Below the pieces are notes generated by a model that did no database searches, had not been told where the DNA came from, and saw only the letters and a program-made list of their open reading frames with translations. Positions 33,498 to 44,500 of a DNA stretch of 64,000 nt are shown piece after piece (within the stretch, counting starts at the first letter, position 1; every line of letters begins with the position of its first letter). Origin of the DNA: a virus. The stretch is from the IMG/VR virus record IMGVR_UViG_3300020185_000033, positions 1 through 64,000 of that record; one strand, written 5' to 3'. The translations under genes were made by a program, and so were the position numbers.

Positions 33498-34374
33498 ACT
33501 GTAATAACTCCTTGCTTATTCTGTTTATTGCCCACTTGTTCATTACATGAATATCCAGTCCCCGCCACTTACATAACATAAAGTCGCCTAAACTTTTTGG
33601 TTTCTCGAGATAAAAAATAAGTTCATTTAGTGCCGGAGCACTGTGAACGTCATCTGTATCAAAAGTTTTATATAAGTGCGGGACCGGAAGTTGTGGAATA
33701 CCTTTGTCTACGAAACCACCTAGCATGTGTGCCGCGACACTAAAACTGTAGTCATTTCGGTATAGTTGCCCAGGCCATTTGTATACGTCTTGGTAAAATT
33801 CTCTGTTGTCTCTAACATGCTTAACGGTCTCAAACATTTGTTCTGCAAATTCTGTTTTACGAAAATACACCACAGTTGCCCAATACATTGTTATGCCAGT
33901 TGGACTTAAACGTCTTAGTGTATCGTCAGTACGTTCGGTCATTATATCTTCGTATGACCAGTTCATCATAAACTCGTTGTCATGTCCCCAACAACTATTC
34001 AAGGTGTTGCTTAATATTAAATAATCAGCGTCTATTAGTATAGTTTCGTCGTAAGGTGATATATTGTATGCGTCACATCTATCAACGTTGTAGAAGGGCA
34101 ATGGCTTGCTTGTATGGCTGGTATCTTTGTACAGTCTGGTATTGGAACGTTTAAAGTTTTTATCTTTTTCTGTAATTACAATATTAGATACTGCATCGTG
34201 TACAAAGTCTTTGCCTAGTTTTTCTGTTGTATAATCGTAACTGTGTTGGTTTGTTACAACTGTGATGTCATGTATGTCGCAATTTTTTTTGATTAGATAT
34301 GCATTTACTACAGCAAGTTTAAGATAGTCTATTTCCTCATTGTTATGAGCAAACATTAAAAAGCCTTTAGTCAT
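33490..34374 (-). CDS. GT-A glycosyltransferase (DxD), copy B
   Basis: 294 aa. DxD motif at Asp115-Ala-Asp117 in ETILIDADYLI, preceded by the SPYD strand. The N-terminal Rossmann-like part is MTKGFLMFAHNNEEIDYLKLAV, parallel to the start of the protein at 30596-31459. The middle has ATVVYFRKTEFAEQMFETV, also matching its paralogue (TAFFYFKKSDLASELFKMI). It has a longer loop (about 70-95) than copy A. This is the pattern of nucleotide-sugar-dependent retaining transferases near GT8, but family and substrate cannot be fixed. The start overlaps the upstream gene by 8 nt. Confidence 0.72.
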   Translation of the reverse strand: MTKGFLMFAHNNEEIDYLKLAVVNAYLIKKNCDIHDITVVTNQHSYDYTTEKLGKDFVHDAVSNIVITEKDKNFKRSNTRLYKDTSHTSKPLPFYNVDRCDAYNISPYDETILIDADYLILSNTLNSCWGHDNEFMMNWSYEDIMTERTDDTLRRLSPTGITMYWATVVYFRKTEFAEQMFETVKHVRDNREFYQDVYKWPGQLYRNDYSFSVAAHMLGGFVDKGIPQLPVPHLYKTFDTDDVHSAPALNELIFYLEKPKSLGDFMLCKWRGLDIHVMNKWAINRISKELLQYV

Positions 34375-34726
34375 CTAAATCTAAATCTATCAACTTATGT
34401 ACTTTTCTACTTTTCCTCAACTTAGTGTATTCTGCGTGATATTCGTTAGTTGCTTCAAAGTACCTTGATAGAATTTCCTCTAGAAACTCGTCTAAATCTT
34501 CGACTTGAATTGGATTGTTATAAACATCCAGCAGTACTGCATTGTCATATCCTTTGTCCATTAATAGTTTAACAAACGATATAAGCTCTTGTGATATTTC
34601 AAACGTACCTCCATTAAGACTGTAACTTAACAGTGTTTGAACTTTTGCCTTCAAGGCATTGTGTTGTACATTAAGAGTTGTTCTGTAGTTCGCGAACTCT
34701 AATGCTTTAGTTAGTTTAGACGACAT
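34367..34726 (-). CDS. Hypothetical helical protein heading the accessory operon
   Basis: 119 aa from the ATG at 34726; the ATG two codons upstream at 34732 overlaps the promoter octamer. The product is mainly helical, ends in a basic/acidic tail (KLRKSRKVHKLIDLDLDD) and has no catalytic motif. It is the first gene after the structural block terminator. GATAAATA lies exactly five bases before the ATG, so the mRNA may be leaderless. Function unknown. Confidence 0.65.
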   Translation of the reverse strand: MSSKLTKALEFANYRTTLNVQHNALKAKVQTLLSYSLNGGTFEISQELISFVKLLMDKGYDNAVLLDVYNNPIQVEDLDEFLEEILSRYFEATNEYHAEYTKLRKSRKVHKLIDLDLDD

Positions 34727-34731
34727 AGTCA

Positions 34732-34739
34732 TATTTATC
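34732..34739 (-). promoter_or_regulatory. Late-promoter-like GATAAATA box, 5 nt before ATG
   Basis: Minus-strand GATAAATA lies between the intrinsic terminator (34744-34776) and the ATG at 34726, with five bases between box and ATG. It is the apparent start of the long accessory transcript that runs left through the glycosyltransferase and later genes. Confidence 0.6.
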
Positions 34740-34743
34740 AGTC

Positions 34744-34776
34744 AAAAAAAAGCCAGTTACGATGAACTGGCTTTTT
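34744..34776 (-). terminator. Intrinsic terminator for the structural block
   Basis: A 12-bp perfect stem (AAAAAGCCAGTT and its complement at 34747-34758 and 34765-34776) with a 6-base loop. On the minus strand it is followed by an unbroken T run. It lies 15 bp after the stop of the tail-fibre-like gene at 34791. The stem is also flanked by T on the plus strand, so it may work in both directions. Confidence 0.9.
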
Positions 34777-34790
34777 AATTTGTTTAAATT

Positions 34791-35837
34791 TTATATACCA
34801 TTTGTGGTACTAAAAGTTGGTGCAGATATAACAACACCGTTATTTGCACGTTTAGTTTGGATAGTACTTGATATTGTACCGTCTACACTGTCAACGTATC
34901 CAACACTATCGTCACTGTTACCGTCGATACCGTCAGCACCAATACCATCGCCTAATGCGTGGTCGTCTCTCATTGTAACTGTGAATGTTAAAACAGTTGG
35001 GTTAGTTGTTGAATTCACTTTCCCTTCTATTCTATAATAGTTACTTGCATACGCACCTGAACCATACTTAATATATAGTTGCTGATTACTTGTGGACAAT
35101 TCATAAAAACCTTTACTTGCACTTGTACCTGTTGCACCTGAACTAGATAAGTTGTTTAAATCAAATGTTAATGTTCCCATTGCACTTAATAATGCTGTCC
35201 AGTTTGCATTCTGTGAACCAATTGTTCCTGCGGCACTACCTGATGTACCACCACTTCTTGCGCCTGTGAATAATACTTTGCCACCTGCATTAAAGAATGC
35301 TCTACAATGTGCTTCACTGCTGAATGTCAAAGTAAATATGTGGTCAATAGCTGGTGTACCTGAACTACCCCATCCTGTTGTTCTTGAACTTGAACCTGCG
35401 GAATCTGTTGTTAAACTTCCGTTAGGTACATTTAATCTACCGTCAAAAACATCTTTAACATCATCCATTAAGTTAGACCAATCACTTGCTGTCATTGAGT
35501 CACCTGCAGAACTATCTGAAGATGAACTAGAATTAAGTGAATGTCCTACGAATGTTGCCAGTGCCTGAACCTCATCCTGCAGGTTCTTATATCCGGTTGT
35601 ACTATCAACTGCTTGGATCGACGATCCTGAAGTAGCATTTAAACTACCTGTTGATTGATTGTAACCCCATGTGTTACTGGCAGTATAAGTGCCAAGTGTG
35701 ATGTCATTGGGTGTGCCTAACTGTCTATAAACGTTAGCCACCATATTATTGAAATCAGCAGTACCAATTGTGTCACCCGTTACGACCTGAGTCATATTAG
35801 TTCCACCTGTTACTGTTAGTGTTGAGCCGCTTGGCAT
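34791..35837 (-). CDS. Tail fibre/virion structural protein
   Basis: 348 aa, very rich in Ser, Thr, Gly and Asn, typical of phage fibres. Near residues 168-185 it has HIFTLTFSSEAHCRAFFNAGGKVLF, a motif found in structural proteins of large marine phages (from memory). The N-terminus (residues 1-50) has VTGDTIGTADFNNMVANVYRQLG, a pattern seen in fibre attachment regions. AGGAG is upstream of the ATG, with a GGTAAATA box before it. It ends at the strong terminator. It is likely a short fibre or a decoration protein at the baseplate; the receptor is not known. Confidence 0.75.
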   Translation of the reverse strand: MPSGSTLTVTGGTNMTQVVTGDTIGTADFNNMVANVYRQLGTPNDITLGTYTASNTWGYNQSTGSLNATSGSSIQAVDSTTGYKNLQDEVQALATFVGHSLNSSSSSDSSAGDSMTASDWSNLMDDVKDVFDGRLNVPNGSLTTDSAGSSSRTTGWGSSGTPAIDHIFTLTFSSEAHCRAFFNAGGKVLFTGARSGGTSGSAAGTIGSQNANWTALLSAMGTLTFDLNNLSSSGATGTSASKGFYELSTSNQQLYIKYGSGAYASNYYRIEGKVNSTTNPTVLTFTVTMRDDHALGDGIGADGIDGNSDDSVGYVDSVDGTISSTIQTKRANNGVVISAPTFSTTNGI

Positions 35838-35865
35838 AATCTTCTCCTACGAAATTTATTACTAC

Positions 35866-35873
35866 TATTTACC
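35866..35873 (-). promoter_or_regulatory. Weak late-promoter-like GGTAAATA box
   Basis: Minus-strand GGTAAATA, next to the stop of the 654-aa fibre gene and 28 bp before the ATG at 35837. One base away from the GATAAATA box. It could give the small fibre gene its own transcript. Confidence 0.35.
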
Positions 35874-37838
35874 TTATTTAACTCCGATGACCGCTTCTAT
35901 AGTTCCTTCATCGCCGTTATCTTTATCTTCTAATGATCTTCCTATAACTGCTTGTATCGGAGTCTCTTCGTCTGCCGCCCATGCTAGTCCTGGAACATCA
36001 CTTGATGTTAATCTTTGTCCTTTCTTAACCTTACCAATTACTTTAACTGGAACTCGTCCTGCTAATGCTACTGGAACACCGTCTGCTTGACTGTTCATTA
36101 AGTATGCTGGACTAGTAGATACTACACCAAATACTTCAATGTCTGCATGTTCAGTTGTCATTGTTACTTCAGCTTCACCGCCTATTTTAACAACTGTGCC
36201 TGCTTCGTAGTCCGTATCAGCTGAATATATCTCAGCCAAATCCGCAAACTGTGCCGAAGTTGCTTCACCGTCAAATGTCGTTGCTGTTACTGTTCCACTA
36301 AACGTACCGTTAGTACCGCCTGTAATTGAGCCGCCGTTAATACTAAGTGCTCCATCAGTAACTGTACTACCTTGAACAGTACCAGCGAATGTGCCTGTTG
36401 TACCGTTAAGTGTAGTTATGTTACCTGTTGCAATTGTGGCTACACCTGTTAAGTTTGCAGTTACACCGTCAAATATTGAACTGAATACTGTGCCAAACTT
36501 TGTACCTGCATTACCTAACGTTGCTGAGTTATCAGCCGCCAATGTTGCGCCATCTAATGTTTTGTTACTCATTGTGGCTACACCATTTGTTGTGATAACT
36601 GCGTCACCACTAACATCTACTACAATAGCACCTGTTACAGGATTTCTTAAATCTCCGTAGAAACCTAAGTTATTAGTCCACACATTGCCTTCATTAACAA
36701 CTACGTTTGAAGCCCAAACTTCATCAATTGGTGCTGAGTTAGAACCAAATGTTTCTACGTTTAGACCACTAATGCCGCCGCCGTTTGCAAGTGTAATATT
36801 AGATACATATAAGTTATCAACAGGAGCATCACTTTCACCAATGTCTAAAACAACACTAGTTGAACCGCCTGTTTTTGCTTTCTTGATGTACTGTGACGTA
36901 CCTGATGCTGGGTCACCAATAAATATAGTGTCAACGTGTAGCTGACTAAATCTTGAACCAGCCGCACCCAACGTTTCGTTATCTGTTGTTGTAGGCACAT
37001 AGCTCTTACCCTCATGGATAATTGCGTTTGCATCTACTTCACCTGCACCTGTTAGAATAGCATTTGATCTATCAGCCTGTGTTGCCACGTTTGCCAATGC
37101 AATAGCCGTTGATGCATATTTGTTTCTAAGGTTTAAACCAGGCTTAATAACACTTCCGATACCATCTGAATCTGTCATTTGTGAATATAAGTTTGTGTCT
37201 GCTAAACCTTCAATCTTCCATGATAGGGCAGAATCAATAGTAAATGCCGCATGGTCACTGAATATAGCCATGATGCTCTCACCACCACTAAATCCTGCTA
37301 AACCATTGTTGCCGTCATTCACATACATAAGTGCTAATACTGAATGGAAAATACCATCATCGCCTGGTACATACATACTTCTAAGTCTTGTACCATAAGC
37401 ACTTGGACTACCTACATTAGATGTTCCACTGTATTCGTTTGACACTTTACCTGCATACGAAGTATCTACAAAAGTAGTTCCGTTATGCACTTTTAATTTG
37501 TCGTCCACTGTATCAAAGTAAGCAGTACCTGAATCTACACCGCCGCTAGGTGCCGCCGCACTTACTGTGATACTCATTCTTTGCCAACCAGATCCGTCAT
37601 AAACTCTCATCACGTCTTCTGTCTTATCATACCAAATCTGACCTTCTAAAGGAATATCAGGAGTTGGTGCTGATGTACTGGCAAAGTTTTCTAAATGTCT
37701 TATAGAGTTTTGAACAAAATATTGTCCATATCCCGATACATTTCTACCGACCAGTGCAACGCTGAAAGAAGAGTTAACCTGACTAGCGGCTACGTTGATG
37801 GTCTTCGAACCATCTGTATTTTGTACTGAATAAGTCAT
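35874..37838 (-). CDS. Tail fibre protein
   Basis: 654 aa. The N-terminal region carries GQYFVQNSIRHLENFAS and IPLEGQIWYDKTEDVMRVYDGSGWQRM, a motif typical of fibre attachment domains in T4-like marine phages. The middle has repeated GTVTA-like and N-G-T-rich beta motifs that suit a trimeric fibre. The C-terminal 140 residues (ADLAEIYSADTDYEAGTVV... VSTSPAYLMN) match the conserved head domain of cyanophage-type fibres. There is no S74 chaperone motif. GAGG lies upstream of the ATG. It probably helps recognise the host. Confidence 0.85.
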   Translation of the reverse strand: MTYSVQNTDGSKTINVAASQVNSSFSVALVGRNVSGYGQYFVQNSIRHLENFASTSAPTPDIPLEGQIWYDKTEDVMRVYDGSGWQRMSITVSAAAPSGGVDSGTAYFDTVDDKLKVHNGTTFVDTSYAGKVSNEYSGTSNVGSPSAYGTRLRSMYVPGDDGIFHSVLALMYVNDGNNGLAGFSGGESIMAIFSDHAAFTIDSALSWKIEGLADTNLYSQMTDSDGIGSVIKPGLNLRNKYASTAIALANVATQADRSNAILTGAGEVDANAIIHEGKSYVPTTTDNETLGAAGSRFSQLHVDTIFIGDPASGTSQYIKKAKTGGSTSVVLDIGESDAPVDNLYVSNITLANGGGISGLNVETFGSNSAPIDEVWASNVVVNEGNVWTNNLGFYGDLRNPVTGAIVVDVSGDAVITTNGVATMSNKTLDGATLAADNSATLGNAGTKFGTVFSSIFDGVTANLTGVATIATGNITTLNGTTGTFAGTVQGSTVTDGALSINGGSITGGTNGTFSGTVTATTFDGEATSAQFADLAEIYSADTDYEAGTVVKIGGEAEVTMTTEHADIEVFGVVSTSPAYLMNSQADGVPVALAGRVPVKVIGKVKKGQRLTSSDVPGLAWAADEETPIQAVIGRSLEDKDNGDEGTIEAVIGVK

Positions 37839-37856
37839 TTGTTTTTATCCTCTATA

Positions 37857-38480
37857 TTAATTTAACTGTACTCTGACAGTATATATTATTTCTATTGTTC
37901 TGTTTGCACTCTTTTGAACTGGGTGAAATATTACATGTGTTAACAACTTACTATCCGCTGGATCTGTTGCATAACTTAGTAAACCTAGTTCGTCAAAAAC
38001 ATAAGTTCCTTCGTTAGTAGTGCTACTATCGAAGTCGTCCTGTCCCGCAGGCTGATTATAGCCTAACGTACAAGTAATTTTTAAATCTGTAAAACTAGTA
38101 CCTGTGATTATTTCTATCTTGTCTGTACTAGTATTATTACTTACAACTTTCTCATAAGTTCTACTGTACAGAGTGGCACTATTTTCAAATGATTCACTTA
38201 CCCTCGGTGCTTTGTAAATTACTTTACCTGCAGAGTCAACCGATGTTGCTCCGTTACCAAAAGCCATAAAGTGAATGTATGCACCTGCTTGGTTAGTAAG
38301 TGCATTTGCAATCATGTTAGCCATATTACCGTAGTGGATGGCGTTTCTCTTATTGATAAGTTCCTCACCGGTATCTACATCTCTAATCAGGATATGTCCT
38401 GACATCTTGATACCTGCTTGTTCGTCTATCGGCTTGTCATTTTTCATGTCAATCTCGGCTTTATCATTGCTGTTGTTCAT
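37857..38480 (-). CDS. Virion structural protein
   Basis: 207 aa from the ATG at 38480, which has GATAAATA five bases upstream; the five-codon longer GTG start at 38495 would overlap that box. It contains IHYGNMANMIANALTNQAGAYIHFMAFGNGATSVDSAG (about 48-85), a pattern I associate with conserved virion proteins of large T4-like marine phages. The rest is beta-rich (TYVFDELGLLSYA, IIYTVRV). It probably forms part of the baseplate or fibre network beside the 6342-aa protein. The exact position is unknown. Confidence 0.7.
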   Translation of the reverse strand: MNNSNDKAEIDMKNDKPIDEQAGIKMSGHILIRDVDTGEELINKRNAIHYGNMANMIANALTNQAGAYIHFMAFGNGATSVDSAGKVIYKAPRVSESFENSATLYSRTYEKVVSNNTSTDKIEIITGTSFTDLKITCTLGYNQPAGQDDFDSSTTNEGTYVFDELGLLSYATDPADSKLLTHVIFHPVQKSANRTIEIIYTVRVQLN

Positions 38481-38485
38481 ATTCT

Positions 38486-38493
38486 TATTTATC
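38486..38493 (-). promoter_or_regulatory. Late-promoter-like GATAAATA box, 5 nt before ATG
   Basis: Minus-strand GATAAATA, five bases before the ATG at 38480, in a 40-bp gap after the giant gene. If T4-like spacing holds, transcription would start at or next to the ATG. Confidence 0.6.
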
Positions 38494-38520
38494 ACTTTTC
38501 ATTATATATTGTTTTAATTC

Positions 38521-41500
38521 TTACTCAAAATTGTGCAAAAAGTCAATTATACTTACATTTGATTTAAGTACCGTACCTTTATCAGTAAGACTGCCTGCTT
38601 CTTTCTGCTCTTTATCACCTGAATCCCAACCATTAACTTCATCTATGTCAAAGGATGGTAGTGTGAAATTCTCTACCTCGTTTGAAGTAGGCTTAAATGC
38701 ACCCGCTACATTGGCATTAGCAAATGTTACATTACTATTATCTTCTAACCAACTAGAGTCAAAACCATATGTAATATTGCCTGCATCACCATCATACGTT
38801 ACGTTTGCATAGTTTACATTGGCACTAGTTACTGTTAGGCTACCATTACCATCCCAATCGTCATCAAACGGTATAGTGTCGTCAAAGATTTCAACTGGTT
38901 TAATCCAATTAAAGTCTTCCGGATCTCTGATTAACTTACCATTCGCATCACGCAATCTAATGTTCTCAGTTTCTTCACCGTTATACACATGTGCGCCTAC
39001 TTGAATAATTGTATTAGGCGTAGTACCTTTTGTTCCTCTTATAATACCAGATATAGAATTAGTGAGTGTGTTTACTTGTTCGTACTCTATTCTCTCACCA
39101 TTAATCCAAATAACTGCTCTGTCTTGCTTAGTAGCTCTCGGTAACTTACTAACATCAGCAAATATAATTTCATTATCCCAAACTTCTAGTTCTGTTGCTA
39201 CTGTTGTTAACGGTGTAACATTACGTCTGTAATATTCTGTATGGCCAAATATGTCCATGAATACCATAAAGCGTACATCTGTACTGTCTTGGCTAATTTG
39301 GACATTACCCTGTGTAGTAACATCCATTACTAGTGTTTCTAGTGGTTGTACAACTACAAGTTCTTCTGGTCTATCTGGACCGTACTGTGACTTCAAGAAT
39401 GTTACAGAATCGAAACCGTATACTGTTTGATCGTCAACTCTATAATTAACATTACCTTGTGTGTCTTCGTCAAATATGCCTATGAAGTTGTTAACTTCTA
39501 CTTCTCTATCAAACAAGCCATCGTCCCAACCAAAAGTATCAAAACCTCTTGTGTCAGTATAATGTGTTGTGGGATGAGTTCCAGGAACAACATCAGTAAA
39601 TATATTTCCGTCTAACTCTTGTCCTTGGAATGTTGCATGTACTTTGCTCTTCACTAAGTTTAGTGCTGTTGTTAAATTACCACTGTTAACCATATCAGTT
39701 ACTAAACTAATATTTGTAGTTATAGCAGTATTTGAACCTGCACCTACACCATATGCTAAATCAAATGCATTAGTTACTTCTGTACGGACTGCTGGGTTAA
39801 ACTTCCATAAACGTTCTGGTGCTGTCCACTGTAGTGAAGTATTTGATATTGAAGTATTGGAAGCAGTTTCTACAGCAACAATATTCTTAGCAATAGAAAC
39901 ATTCATAGTTTCTAGAGTTGGATCAAAACCGTCTATATACTTAACTTCTATCTTGTCACCGTTGTTTGGTAGCCCAATTGCATTATTAACATTTGCGTCA
40001 TTACTAAATGATATGAACGAGTTACCAACATCAACGGCATAATTAGTAATTGTTGCTCCGGCGCTTGTTGAAGTTTTATCAACCTTCTTGCCATTTACAA
40101 ATATCTGTAGTCTATCCGAATCTTCTACTGCAAAGTTTAAGTTAAACACAGATGCTGTTCCGTCTGCAATAATAGTTTGCACTGCACCGCCTGTGCTGTT
40201 CTCATACAATGCACCTTTAACTCTATCAAACACAATTGTTTGATCCAAGCTTCTTATTTTAGAAGGTGTAGAGCTAAAACCAGTATAGTCCTTGTCAGTA
40301 TTAAGCACCACTAAATCATCTGCATTGTTGGAATCTAATATTCTAACAGACTTTGTGTCTTCATCATAAAACGGAGGCCTATCAAAGTCAGATGTACTGC
40401 CGGACATTATTTCTACTGGTGCTTTTTTAATATCGCTATAGTTTCTAATTTTACTACTGTAAGGTTTCACTTCATTAAAGTACTCAACTGCTTTATCAAA
40501 GTTATCAATCTTAAATCCTTTAAATGGTATTAAGTCTGTTTCTTCTTTAACAATTTTCAAGTAAGTCGTCTTAAATGCCCAATCAAGTTCTCCTTGTTCT
40601 GCGTATGCATACTTTAACATTTCAAAGAAGAACTTGTTCCAATGTACTGCGTATGTGTCAACAAACACATGTTTGTAAAGCACATCTAGTATTTGTCTAA
40701 CTTCTTTACCTAATGTTAGGCTTTGTCCTGAACTGTATACACTCTTAACCCAACGTATAGTTTCATTTTCCATTGCAATTAACTTAAAGGTATCAGTTTT
40801 CTTAGTGTATTCGTAAAGTGTATACCTTGTAGAATCATTCTTCTGTACTTGTATAATACTCTTGTCTAGTACATTTTGTAATAAATCGAACTGTTTTGTA
40901 TCAGTAACCTTTCTAAGTGGCTTGTATGTATTATCGTAATATATTACAGCATTATTAGTTTTGTCTGTTCTTAGATGCTCATACCAGTTTACTCTTTCTA
41001 TATAAGAGTAGGCTGTTGGCAAGTTGTCTCTCCAATTTAAGAATGTTGATTCCATCTGTATTTGCTTGAATATGTCATTTAGAATAACAAACATTTGCTT
41101 TCTTGCTTTCTTAATATCTTTAAACATTGTTTGTCTAGGTCTAAACTTAGAGCCGTATCTTTCGGAAACACTAAGCCCGGAACCAGGTACTGCTTGATCC
41201 AATGCATTAAACCCTGCTAAACTGTCAATCAATTTAACACTTAAATTGTCTGGTATAGTTCCATCTCTATCTCCTTCGCCCGCTAATGACCAACTGCTAT
41301 GCTTTTGTGCATTTTCAGTATCCTTACGTTTAAAGTTTACACTTAATATGCTATCGTCTGTTTTAATCAATGAGCCCATGGTATTAACAACCAATCCATC
41401 AGGTGATATAATACCTGTATATGGAACTCTTTCAGCATCTAAATTCTGTAGTAGTCTGGTTATTTCAGCAACGCTTCTTTCTTTTTGGAAGTTCACTCTA

Positions 41501-44500
41501 GCCGCATCAGAAACAACTGTTAAGCCTGTTTGCCAGAAGTAATAAAACGTTTGTGGTTTTCCATTTATATCTGGGTGTACTTCCGTTATATAGTCACGTG
41601 ATGTTGTAGGTGCAGTTAAACTTTCTACCCATTCATAAATTACTACTCTACTACCTGGGAACATCTCTCCCCAATTTTGTGAGCGTTCGTAATTGTTATA
41701 GCCCAATGATCCATATGTACCTAAACCTTGCTCATACCATGTATAACGTAATGTTGATGTATCCCACCATCTCAGACCTACATCTTTTTTGCCGTATTTT
41801 ACTTTACGAGGATCGTATACAACAGGGTCTCTTTCGGTCTTAAAGTCAATTTCTTTACCAATAAATCCTGGTAGTATACCTTTAAACGGATCGTATAAGT
41901 CCACATCAAATTCTTTTTCAGCACTTGCTTCATCATATGTGAATACGTCTCTGATAAATTTAGTATCTACTAATTTCTCTTGCTGTCTTATTACCGTATT
42001 ATTTTCTAAGTATGCCCACTTACCTGTGTTTTGATAATCGTCAATCCATACGTTACTTAAATTTGAAACATCAACCTTAATGGCTCCGTTTGCATGTAAG
42101 TCATTACCGATACGTTGACTCTGTAATGCATAAGCATTAACATGCATTGCACTAACATCTGTTGCAGTAATATTGATAGGCGAAGAACCATCTAATCTTC
42201 TTAATTCGTATTTGTACAACTCACCGGATGCTACTAAGTCACCTATAGAACTACTAATACCAAATGGGTTAGTGCTCTTAAATCTAATACTCTTATTTGC
42301 ATCTGGGCCTGTTCCCGAAGCAATAGCATTACCATTTATGTCGAGTCCGTCTCCGTTAGGGCCGCCTGTCTTGTCTCTATTTCCGGACCATGCAGGGCCA
42401 CCTGAAACGACATCAATGATTGGCGGTATCTCTGGTATATATGCTCCTTCGTCTATGTTCATTTCTTTCAGCATACCAGGTTCACTGCCTTTGATATCAA
42501 AACCGTCACCTTCTTCAGTGGTGATTATAATACCTGGAAGTCCTCCGCCGGTTTCTAATGAAGCACTGAAGTATGGGAAGCCGTTAGGGTCTTTAGTACT
42601 GTGATCGTTAATATAATCTACTAGGCTTTGTTCGTAATTCTTACCTTTTTGTACACCTTCTGTTAATCCCATGTCTTGGATTGCTGTGCCTTTTTGTGTG
42701 CAATCGCCTATTAATCTTCCTGTTAAAAATACCCTTCCGCCTTTGCCTTGGCTTCTTTGTACCGGTGGAACTGATCCAACTCCCGCCGGACTAAATGCTA
42801 AACCGCCGCCAGCACTTGCCTGGCCATCGTTATTTAATTTCGAAACATGGTATTCTAACGGAACACCACTGTTAAGATCACCTGGGAATGTTTGGTATAG
42901 TCCTCTGTTTAGTATTTTTAACTCTAAAATAGCGCCGTCATCATCTACGTCTGTAACTTTAAATACTGCAACTTCTTCCTGATTAGAAGGTGCATCAGCA
43001 TTAAAAATTACTATACCTTTGGCTCTTCTGCCTTTACCAACAATAGTCACAGTTGGAGGATTATTATATACATAATTTTGACCAAACAAGCCTGTGCCGT
43101 CGTTATTTCCTGTAGGAATAGCTGGTAGACCTTGGTAATTAGTAACGCCGTCAGTCCAGTTAACTCCAATCAGTGCGCCAGTCGTTGGATCAATTTTAAT
43201 ATCACGTTCGTCAAATTCAAATCCGTAACCACTCTGCCCGGGCCCGCCAACAATAACTCTTGTACTGCCATCATTCTCATATTCGCCTGTTGCGGGATTT
43301 ATTTTTCCGTATCCAAAACCGCCTTGAGCAAAACTTATTCCGTATATACCAAGTCCTTCACCTCCACTAAATGCAGGATTACTTTGTTGACTTACTGCTA
43401 TACCGCCAACTGCTCTAAGAATATCGTCTCTCTCATACCCGGATCCATTAAAGCCCTGTGTTATAGTAGAAGGTTTTTTTCTGGCCAAACGTTGTTGTGC
43501 TGTTATAGTATTTGTTATATAATCAGTACCTGATGCTGTTGTTGACACACTACCAACTTTTACGGCTGCCGTGTTAGCATCGCTATCTGTGTCAGCTGAT
43601 ATATCTGTACTTACATTTGTTGTGCTTGTTCTAGTACCTGCAAGGGTTGTTGTCTCACCATAAGCATAATTCTTTTTATTATTAACAGTATAGTCTAGTA
43701 CTTCTTTTAATTCTCCGCCTTTGCAACCATTTCTTAAAATTATTGGATCCGGAGTGTTATCTCTCATCCTAACTTCGACACAACGTCCGCCATACCCATC
43801 ATCTATCTCTGTTACGTCGACTGCTCCACCAATCGATGATTGTTGAATAGCCGCCCTCATACTTTCCGTAGATGTTACGCCTGTTAGTGTTATTTGTGTA
43901 TTGTTAATCCAAAACGAGTCACCTGCTCTCACACTATATATAGAATGCGATGATGCAATACCGGCAGGTCCATTAGCGCCTGGATTAATCCATTTATTAT
44001 CCGCACAGAACTTAACTTTCTTGCCCATACAGTATTCGTCCATTGGTATAGATAATGCCCCTTGTGACGCTCCTACAATAAGAGGTCCGTACATTCCTGT
44101 CTTATTTTTCTTTAACAGTGAAATTGTCATTACACGTGGCTTAGGCTTTTGAGGATTACTATGCGGATTAAACGCACTGTTATCGGGTATTGGTGATTTT
44201 GTGCTTGGCACAAACGAGCCATCTGCCGCCGCAAATGACGGTCTGCCACTTAGTGGGCCTGTAGGTTGACTTCCTGAATTATTAAAGTTAGTTGCACTTG
44301 CTGTTATACTACCTTTATAAAATGATTCCTGGTTATCAAAACGTTTAACTGTGGTAGTTTGTGCGCCACCGCGAATATTTGGCTTAGTACCTAATCCTGG
44401 TCCATTACCCACCAGGTTGATATAGGCTCCTATATATGGATTAGTGAGTCCGTTATACTGTGCAACTGCTACTGGGTTAACGTGGACCTGATGACCCACC

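Noticed and set aside
35874-37838. Peptidase S74 intramolecular chaperone at the fibre C-terminus
   Set aside because: The C-terminal region has the ADLAE ... PAYLMN head-type domain, and the S74 catalytic Ser/Lys motif is not visible.
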